Source of the DNA: UMGS1124 sp045613165
Lineage (GTDB): Bacteria > Bacillota_I > Bacilli_A > RF39 > UBA660
DNA: 9,630 bases
Reading direction: 5' to 3'
NCBI GenBank assembly: GCA_045613165.1
Contig: JAZLAK010000053.1
Coordinates: 1 to 9,630, forward strand
A program made the translations under genes and the position numbers. Of this stretch, positions 1 through 5,655 are shown one piece after another. The notes beneath the pieces were generated by a model that saw nothing but the letters and a program-made list of their open reading frames with translations, made no database searches and had not been told where the DNA came from. Position 1 is the stretch's first letter. Each line of letters begins with the position of its first letter.

Positions 1-1942
1 ATTTTTCAGTATCATTTTCAAATATTATTTTTTTATCATTTAGTGTTAATCTATAAAGAACATTTTCTATATTTGTTGTATTTTCAATAAAATCATTTTG
101 ATATTCTAATGGATTTATATAATTATTATTCCAATGTTTTATGGTGCTATTTACACCAAACATTAATCCGGTAGTATAATTAAATTTATATGTTTCAGTA
201 CCATTTTCATTTGATTCAAGGGAATATCTTTTTTTATCTCTATTCGAGCCTATTGTATATTTTATATCAAACATTAAATCATAAATAGGAGAATTTTGTT
301 TGTAGTAATAGCTGTTTATGTTATTTCCTGGTTGACCTAAGTCATTTTGAAGTTCTGCAACATTGTTATATGCCATTGAACTGAATGTTGTTTGTCCATA
401 GTAGTCATACCAAGCACCATCATTTAATGTTAATATTTCATTTTTTTCTGTTCTATAAAATAGTTCATTATCTTTTCTATTTATTTTTTTAATACTATTA
501 TTTATATCTTTATAATCGTAATAGAATTCATCTATATATTGTAAAATATCCCAATTATGATTTATAGATACTATACATTCTAAAGCAATTACACCTAAAA
601 ATAATGTACAAGATATTTTTTTGAATTTGGAATAAAAGTGATATAGTGTATAAATTAAGAAGTATGTTGTTATTAGTAGGTAGTTAATTTTTATCATGTT
701 GTCGGTAATGTTATCAAATTTTGATATATATACGAATGTTATAAATGAAATACTTAAAATATATACTATTAATACTTTTATAAATGAGATATTCTTTATA
801 TCTTTAAGAGTGTAAGAGGAAATTATTATTAGAATAAAACTATATAAGAATGAATATCTATATGGTAAATCGTTTGGTACATGGAATGCATGCCATATAT
901 AATCTAATGGTGCTATATAAAATGATAATAGTAATAAAGTTAACATACTTGTATATACTATTTTTCTTTTTATGGAAACTTTTTTATTTAACCAAAATAG
1001 CAAGAATAAAGCTATAGATAGTATTCCACATGATACATTAGGACTGTTTGATATATCACTGGCAAAAACTGTTGATGTTACACCTGTTAAATGATTTTTA
1101 AAGAATTCAGGTATAGTAAATGCATAATATTGACTAGTTGGGATAGAACCCATTGTTGCATTTGTACTAGTTAAAGCTTCAAACATTGGTATTAGTGCCC
1201 ATGCATTCAAAGCGCCAGCAATAAGGGAACATATTGTGAATAACCCAAAAGTTTTTAACATTTTTTTGAATTTTATTTTTTTAGTTTTTATAATTAAGTA
1301 TGCTAAGAAATATATACAAGAAAATATACATATCATATATCCTATAAAGTAATTTGAAAATAACATTATAGTTAATGATATAGTATAAAGAATTCCATTA
1401 TTTTTATTAATTATATTTTCTATACCTAGTATTATTAGAGGTAAGAAAATTAATCCATCTAACCACATTATATTCCAATAGTAAGCGGTGAAGTATGCTG
1501 AGTATGCATATAATAAACCTAATCCTATAAGTGTAGGGTTTTTAGTATTAAATTTCTTTCTTAGGTAATAACTCATTGTTATTGCTGATATTATCGAACG
1601 TATTCCTATAATAAATGAGTAAGACATGATTAAATCTTTTCTTTTAAATAAAAATATTAATATATTTAGAGGACTAGATAAATAATTAAAAAAATTTCTA
1701 AAAAATGGTAGTCCTAAACCGGTATTAAAAGAATATATTAAACTTTCTCCCGAATGTATTCTGTCAAAAAACTCTGCTAACATTGGTCCATATTGATGAA
1801 AAAAGTCTACTGTTAACATTGAGTTTCTTCCAAAAGGGGCTACATCTTGTAAAATGTATACTGTTATTATTACTATTAACCCTAATAATCCAGTTAAATA
1901 TATGTAATTATAATTTCTGAAATGATTAAGTATTTTCTTCAT
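1..1942 (-). CDS. yfhO: YfhO-family multi-spanning membrane protein (partial, 3' end beyond window)
   Basis: Reading the minus strand from ATG at 1942 gives 647 codons without a stop, running off the left edge. The family usually has about 850-900 residues, so roughly the last quarter is missing. Family landmarks are visible: after the first membrane segment (about residues 15-32) comes TVDFFHQYGP (44-53), then GESLIYSFNTGLGLPF (65-80) and YLSSPLNIL (87-95). Further on are NIMWLDG (157-163), SNYFIGYMICI (196-206) and VPNDLPYRYSF (355-365). About a dozen hydrophobic segments lie before residue 455; the remainder looks soluble and contains SSMAYNN and the LGQPGNN stretch. B. subtilis YfhO is a GT-C-type protein linked to glycosylation of lipoteichoic acid with CsbB; a similar envelope-sugar role here is inference. 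The start is fixed by AGGTGG five bases upstream and by a promoter just before it. Family assignment is firm; substrate is unknown. Confidence 0.88.
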   Translation of the reverse strand, partial: MKKILNHFRNYNYIYLTGLLGLIVIITVYILQDVAPFGRNSMLTVDFFHQYGPMLAEFFDRIHSGESLIYSFNTGLGLPFFRNFFNYLSSPLNILIFLFKRKDLIMSYSFIIGIRSIISAITMSYYLRKKFNTKNPTLIGLGLLYAYSAYFTAYYWNIMWLDGLIFLPLIILGIENIINKNNGILYTISLTIMLFSNYFIGYMICIFSCIYFLAYLIIKTKKIKFKKMLKTFGLFTICSLIAGALNAWALIPMFEALTSTNATMGSIPTSQYYAFTIPEFFKNHLTGVTSTVFASDISNSPNVSCGILSIALFLLFWLNKKVSIKRKIVYTSMLTLLLLSFYIAPLDYIWHAFHVPNDLPYRYSFLYSFILIIISSYTLKDIKNISFIKVLIVYILSISFITFVYISKFDNITDNMIKINYLLITTYFLIYTLYHFYSKFKKISCTLFLGVIALECIVSINHNWDILQYIDEFYYDYKDINNSIKKINRKDNELFYRTEKNEILTLNDGAWYDYYGQTTFSSMAYNNVAELQNDLGQPGNNINSYYYKQNSPIYDLMFDIKYTIGSNRDKKRYSLESNENGTETYKFNYTTGLMFGVNSTIKHWNNNYINPLEYQNDFIENTTNIENVLYRLTLNDKKIIFENDTEK

Positions 1943-1959
1943 GTTTACCACCTAAGTTG

Positions 1960-1988
1960 ATTATATCTTATTGTTTTTTTTTAATCAA
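1960..1988 (-). promoter_or_regulatory. Promoter of the yfhO-like gene
   Basis: On the minus strand, -35 TTGATT (1988-1983), a 17-base A-rich spacer and a perfect -10 TATAAT (1965-1960) are visible. Transcription would begin near 1953, exactly at the AGGTGG ribosome binding site (1953-1948), giving a leader of only about 11 bases. Inferred from consensus only. Confidence 0.7.
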
Positions 1989-2034
1989 TTATATTTTGGT
2001 TGTATGTTCTCATATTCTTAAATATCGTTTTTTC

Positions 2035-2063
2035 TTGCAAAATAAAGCGTTTTGTTGTATTAT
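2035..2063 (+). promoter_or_regulatory. Promoter of typA
   Basis: -35 TTGCAA (2035-2040), a 17-base spacer and -10 TATTAT (2058-2063) are visible. The predicted start is near 2070, about 25 bases before the typA ATG. A block starting with AAATATCGT at 2020 and extending through this promoter recurs at 5213-5257, upstream of secG. Confidence 0.65.
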
Positions 2064-2094
2064 TAACTAGTTATTTAAAAAAGGGAGTGAAACC

Positions 2095-3897
2095 ATGGAT
2101 AAAATTATAAATGTTGCAGTTGTTGCACACGTAGATGCTGGTAAAAGTACTTTAGTTGATGCTTTATTAGAACAAAATGGTGTATTTAGAGAAAATGAAG
2201 TAGTTGATGAAAGAGTAATGGATAGCAATGATTTAGAAAAAGAAAGAGGCATTACTATTTATTCTAAAAACTGTGCTATAAGATATAAAGATTATAAAAT
2301 TAATATAGTAGATACTCCAGGACATGCTGACTTCTCAAGTGAAGTAGAGAGAGTTATTAAAACTGTAGATACTGTAATCTTAATAGTTGATAGTGCTGAA
2401 GGGCCAATGCCTCAAACAAGATTTGTTTTAAATAAAGCTTTAGAACAAAATTTAAAACCAATATTATTTATTAATAAAATAGATAAAAAAGATGCTAGAC
2501 CTGAAGAAGTTGTTAATATGACTTTTGATTTATTCTGTGATTTAAACGCTACTGATGAACAATTAGATTTCCCAATTGTATATGGTATTGCAAAAGAAGG
2601 TAAATCTACTTTAGACTTAAGTATGATGGAAGATAATATTTCACCATTATTAGATACAGTTTTAGCTCAAGTTAATCCATTTGAAGGTAATGAAAATGAT
2701 GATTTACAATTACAAATAAGTACTTTAGATTATGATGATTATATTGGTAGACTTGGTATTGGTAGAATTAATAAAGGTAAGATTAAAAGTGGAGAAACAG
2801 TTACTTTAGTTAGTAATGATGGTAAGGAAACTACTTTTAGAGTTAGTAAATTATTTGTTAATGAAGGTATTAATAGAGTTGAAAAGAATGAAGCATATTA
2901 TGGTGATATAGTTACTATTGCTGGTTGTGCTACTATAAGTATAGGTGATACTGTATGTAGTTTAGGTAAACCTAATCCATTGTCTCCAATTCATATTGAT
3001 AAACCAACTTTAAGTATGAATTTCTTAGTTAATAATAGTCCTTTTGCTGGACAAAGTGGAAAATTCTTAACTAATAGACATATTAAAGAAAGATTAGAAA
3101 AAGAATTAGAAACTAACGTTGGATTAGAAGTTGAAGAATTAGAAAATAGTGATGGTTTCAAAGTTAGTGGTAGAGGTGAATTACATTTATCTGTATTATT
3201 AGAAAATATGCGTAGAGAAGGATATGAGTTATCTGTATCCAAACCACAAGTTTTAATTAAAGAAATTGATGGTGTAAAAAGTGAACCATTTGAAAAAGTT
3301 ATAGTTAATTGTCCTAGTGATTATGCTAGTACAGTTATTAATGATTTACAAGAGAGAAAAGGTATGTTATTAAGTATGCAAACTACTGAAGATGAATATA
3401 CTCATATGGAATTTAGTGCTCCAACACGTGGTTTAATTGGTTATAGAAGTTCATTTATAACTAATACTAAAGGTGAAGGAGTTATGGTTAGAAGTTTTGA
3501 TGATTATAAACCTTTTGTTGGTGAATTACAAACTCGTAAAAATGGTGTATTAGTTTCAATGGAATCTGGAAAAACTTTGGGATATTCATTATGGAATTTA
3601 CAAGATAGAGGTACTTTAATCGTTGGACCTGCTACTGATGTATATATTGGTATGGTTGTAGGTATTCATAATCGTGATAATGATTTAAATGTTAATCCAT
3701 GTAAAAATAAACAATTAACAAATACACGTGCAAGTGGTAGTGATGATGCAATACAATTAATAAATCCTAAAACTTTCTCTTTGGAAGAAGCTTTAGAGTT
3801 TATAGAAGATGATGAATATGTTGAAATTACTCCTGATTGTATTCGTATAAGAAAAGCTATATTAGATCCAAAAGATAGATATAGAAATAATAGATAA
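2095..3897 (+). CDS. typA: Ribosome-associated translational GTPase TypA/BipA
   Basis: This 600-residue protein is close to the usual family length (about 605-615). TypA/BipA binds the ribosome as an EF-G-like GTPase and helps with 50S assembly and growth under cold or other stress. Visible elements are the P-loop AHVDAGKST (11-19), the switch I motif with VMDSNDLEKERGITI (41-55), G3 DTPGH (73-77) with the catalytic His, and G4 NKID (127-130). TypA hallmarks are PMPQTRFV (104-111), TDEQLDFPIVY (153-163), TRGLIGYR, NLQDRGTLIVGP, NRDNDLNVNPCK and the ending EYVEITPDCIRIRK. The GTPase, beta-barrel, EF-G-like III/V and TypA-specific C-terminal domains are all present. Oddities: the P-loop has Ala-Gly-Lys-Ser where TypA usually has His-Gly-Lys-Thr, and the G5 region reads YGIAKEG rather than YASAxxG. 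AGGGAGTGA at 2082-2090 is the ribosome binding site. The gene is monocistronic between its promoter and a hairpin terminator. Confidence 0.96.
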   Translation: MDKIINVAVVAHVDAGKSTLVDALLEQNGVFRENEVVDERVMDSNDLEKERGITIYSKNCAIRYKDYKINIVDTPGHADFSSEVERVIKTVDTVILIVDSAEGPMPQTRFVLNKALEQNLKPILFINKIDKKDARPEEVVNMTFDLFCDLNATDEQLDFPIVYGIAKEGKSTLDLSMMEDNISPLLDTVLAQVNPFEGNENDDLQLQISTLDYDDYIGRLGIGRINKGKIKSGETVTLVSNDGKETTFRVSKLFVNEGINRVEKNEAYYGDIVTIAGCATISIGDTVCSLGKPNPLSPIHIDKPTLSMNFLVNNSPFAGQSGKFLTNRHIKERLEKELETNVGLEVEELENSDGFKVSGRGELHLSVLLENMRREGYELSVSKPQVLIKEIDGVKSEPFEKVIVNCPSDYASTVINDLQERKGMLLSMQTTEDEYTHMEFSAPTRGLIGYRSSFITNTKGEGVMVRSFDDYKPFVGELQTRKNGVLVSMESGKTLGYSLWNLQDRGTLIVGPATDVYIGMVVGIHNRDNDLNVNPCKNKQLTNTRASGSDDAIQLINPKTFSLEEALEFIEDDEYVEITPDCIRIRKAILDPKDRYRNNR

Positions 3898-3900
3898 TAT

Positions 3901-3934
3901 AAAAAGATACTATTTTGTTGTAGTATCTTTTTTC
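3901..3934 (+). terminator. Bidirectional terminator between typA and femX
   Basis: A perfect 12-bp stem, AAAAAGATACTA (3901-3912) with TAGTATCTTTTT (3921-3932), closes an 8-base loop. It starts three bases after the typA stop. On the plus strand it ends in a T run; on the minus strand the left A run becomes the T-tract. The femX stop codon (3912-3910) and its last codons lie inside the hairpin. Confidence 0.85.
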
Positions 3935-5160
3935 TTTGTAAATTCGTTTGATAATAAATTGTTTTTTTCAACTATTTTAAATTTCCAGTTACTAATTACT
4001 AAGTCTAGTTCTCCAATATATTCAGTAATTGTTGGGTTGAAGCCAATTTTAAATTTATTTAGTCCTGCAAATCTTGATTCATTTGAAAAATCATCTGCTA
4101 TGCCATTTATATCGGCTATTTCATATTCATCTTTATACATTTCAAAAATTTGATGATGTAAGAAATAGTTTGGATTTAGATAATTATAATTTTTATCAAC
4201 ACCGGCTATAGCTATACTAACTTTATTTCCATATTTAATTACTATAGCTCCAGCAATATATGTTTCTTCGTTTTTCTTTAAGCCTGCTGTTGCATATATA
4301 ACATCTTGTTTATAATCTTCCAAAACTTTGTCAGAATTCATTTTTTCTTTAAGATTTTTTTCGCTAGGATCTTGTTGTAGTCTTTCGTTTAATTCTTCAT
4401 TTCTTGTTGTTTCATCTTCTACTTTCTTCTTAGCATTTAATAAATATGTTTCATAATTTACTTTAACTAATAATAAATCGGCTTGATTTGATTTTTTAAA
4501 TGAGTTATAAAAGTTTCTATAATAATTTACGCTTCTATCTTTCATATATTTAACAAAGTTATATAATATATCTATTTTAGTAGCATCAGCTATTTCTAAT
4601 TCAAGACCATTAGTTTCTGTAGAACGTATATTGTTTCTAATTCTTTTATCTAAATTGTTTATGTCATAATTTTTTAAATCTACTAACGCAGTTAATTTAG
4701 GTTGTAACAATTGTAATGGTTCAGTTTCTCTTCTTTTTTTGAAACCTAATTTTTTTAAATGATTTAATATATCTATATTAGAGTTTGTTAATCTATTATA
4801 ATCATTTTTTGTATCTATTGTTGCAATAGGTATTTCTGGATTTATTTTTAAAAATATAACATTTTTTCTTTTATAATACTTAATTAAGTTATTTGTAAAT
4901 CTTCTAACTAAATCAGCGTCATCATAATTTATGATAAAACCTTTAGGACAATATGCATAATAGTAACTTCCTATTTTTTTTGTTAAAAACATTCCAGCTG
5001 CTAATATTTCATAATTATTAGTTGTGTATCCTACGAAAGTATATTCAAAACCTGTTTCAGCCATAAGCATTCCGTAGTTTGCTGATTGGCAATAATTATT
5101 ATATGGACTTTTGCTAGCGAAGTCTTCAAATTTTTCTCTAGTTAGTTCTATCATTCTCAT
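3910..5160 (-). CDS. FemAB/FemX-family peptidoglycan bridge aminoacyltransferase
   Basis: This 416-residue protein has the layout of Fem ligases, which move amino acids from aminoacyl-tRNA onto the stem-peptide lysine of lipid II at the inner membrane face to build the interpeptide bridge. The first GNAT-like half contains SANYGMLMAETGF (26-38) and YYYAYCPKGFIINYDD (66-81). The second half contains LDKRIRNNIRSTETNGLELEI (170-190). A charged helical arm (about 235-285, rich in Lys, Glu and Asn) interrupts the second GNAT fold, as in FemA/FemX. The closing signature is GIADDFSNESRFAGLNKFKIGF (353-374), followed by TITEYIGELDLVIS. No signal peptide or membrane segment is seen. The start at 5160 is set by AAAGAGGTG (5176-5168) seven bases upstream; the second ATG at 5154 would be too far away. 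Which amino acid is added, and whether it is the first bridge residue (FemX/MurM-like) or a later one, cannot be read from sequence. A peptidoglycan wall in the host is implied. Confidence 0.92.
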   Translation of the reverse strand: MRMIELTREKFEDFASKSPYNNYCQSANYGMLMAETGFEYTFVGYTTNNYEILAAGMFLTKKIGSYYYAYCPKGFIINYDDADLVRRFTNNLIKYYKRKNVIFLKINPEIPIATIDTKNDYNRLTNSNIDILNHLKKLGFKKRRETEPLQLLQPKLTALVDLKNYDINNLDKRIRNNIRSTETNGLELEIADATKIDILYNFVKYMKDRSVNYYRNFYNSFKKSNQADLLLVKVNYETYLLNAKKKVEDETTRNEELNERLQQDPSEKNLKEKMNSDKVLEDYKQDVIYATAGLKKNEETYIAGAIVIKYGNKVSIAIAGVDKNYNYLNPNYFLHHQIFEMYKDEYEIADINGIADDFSNESRFAGLNKFKIGFNPTITEYIGELDLVISNWKFKIVEKNNLLSNEFTKKKDTTTK

Positions 5161-5179
5161 AAGAATACACCTCTTTATT

Positions 5180-5188
5180 AGTATATCA
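5180..5188 (-). promoter_or_regulatory. Extended -10 promoter of femX
   Basis: On the minus strand TGATATACT (5188-5180) is an extended -10 (TG-n-TATACT); an overlapping alternative is TATGAT (5190-5185). No good -35 is seen at the right distance. The predicted start near 5173 leaves a leader of about 13 bases that keeps the GAGGTG core of the ribosome binding site. Confidence 0.55.
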
Positions 5189-5225
5189 TAAAATTTAGTT
5201 AACTATTTTTTAAAATATCGTATTT

Positions 5226-5255
5226 TTGCATAAAAGTGTAAATTTGTTGAATTAT
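5226..5255 (+). promoter_or_regulatory. Candidate promoter of secG (matches the typA promoter block)
   Basis: TTGCAT (5226-5231), an 18-base spacer and AATTAT (5250-5255) line up with the typA promoter at 2035-2063, sharing TTGCA, TTTGTTG and ATTATTA in the same order. The -10 is weak (4 of 6), and TATTAT at 5253-5258 would need a 21-base spacer. If used, the secG leader is about 90 bases. A second option nearer the gene is TATGAT at 5317-5322, without a well-placed -35. Confidence 0.4.
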
Positions 5256-5350
5256 TATGTTATTTTAATATTAAATGGTGTTTTATAGTTGAAAATGCTT
5301 GAAATAGGATTTGTTTTATGATAAATTAGTTATTGAAATTGGGTGATTTA

Positions 5351-5566
5351 ATGGAAACTATATTATTAGTTGTTTCAATATTATTAATAGTTTTAGTATT
5401 ATTACAAAGTAATAAAGCAAGTAGTGGTGCACAAATTATATCTGGTGGGAATGCTGATTTATTTCAAAATCAAAAAGAACGTGGTTCTCAATTATTAATC
5501 ACTAGAATAACTGCTATATTAGGTGTTTTATTCTTTGCTATATCATTTATTTTATATATTAAGTAA
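5351..5566 (+). CDS. secG: Preprotein translocase subunit SecG
   Basis: This 71-residue inner-membrane protein is the small accessory subunit of the SecYEG channel, which assists SecA-driven export. It has two hydrophobic segments (about residues 3-19 and 50-70). Between them lies the SecG signature: LLQSNKASSG (17-26), then GGNADLFQNQKERGS (32-46), then LITRITAILGVLFF. The start at 5351 is chosen because GGGTGAT (5341-5347) sits just before it. An in-frame TTG at 5333 would add six residues but has no ribosome binding site. It is first in the secG-rnr-smpB cluster, an order well known from Bacillus and relatives, with 89 bases before rnr. A weak hairpin in that gap may end part of its transcripts. 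Confidence 0.93.
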   Translation: METILLVVSILLIVLVLLQSNKASSGAQIISGGNADLFQNQKERGSQLLITRITAILGVLFFAISFILYIK

Positions 5567-5589
5567 TATAAGAAAGTGTTTACAGTGCG

Positions 5590-5620
5590 ACATAAATATT
5601 TATTTTATTTATGTTTTTTT
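5590..5620 (+). terminator. AT-only hairpin with T-tract after secG
   Basis: ACATAAATA (5590-5598) pairs perfectly with TATTTATGT (5606-5614) around a 7-base loop, followed by six T (5615-5620). The stem has a single G-C pair, so it may be leaky and let secG transcripts continue into rnr. The T-tract abuts the rnr promoter. Confidence 0.5.
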
Positions 5621-5621
5621 A

Positions 5622-5630
5622 TGCTATAAT
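5622..5630 (+). promoter_or_regulatory. Extended -10 promoter of rnr-smpB
   Basis: TGCTATAAT (5622-5630) is a full extended -10 with a perfect TATAAT. The expected -35 position (5602-5607, ATTTTA) falls inside the preceding hairpin and does not match consensus. The predicted start near 5637 gives a leader of about 19 bases before the rnr ATG. Confidence 0.65.
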
Positions 5631-5655
5631 TTATTTATAAAGGATAGAGGATAAT

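Noticed and set aside
2067..2252. Minus-strand open frame of 61 codons opposite the typA start
   Set aside because: It is a low-complexity Ser/Leu-rich antisense shadow of the conserved TypA GTPase region.
2991..3242. Minus-strand open frame of 83 codons inside typA
   Set aside because: Antisense shadow; typA is conserved throughout and the frame has no convincing ribosome binding site.
3666..3971. Minus-strand open frame of 101 codons across the typA end
   Set aside because: It runs through the terminator hairpin and overlaps both typA and femX; composition is that of antisense.
3959..4153. Plus-strand open frame of 64 codons within femX
   Set aside because: Antisense to the conserved Fem C-terminal signature.
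4300..4460. Charged helical insert in the Fem protein as a fused extra domain
   Set aside because: A coiled-coil arm at this point is normal in FemA/FemX-type enzymes.
5333..5350. TTG start giving SecG six extra N-terminal residues
   Set aside because: It has no ribosome binding site, whereas GGGTGAT sits correctly before ATG at 5351.
5161..5350. Riboswitch or small RNA in the femX-secG gap
   Set aside because: The region is strongly AT-rich without a stable set of paired helices or a known aptamer motif; only promoter-like elements are supportable.
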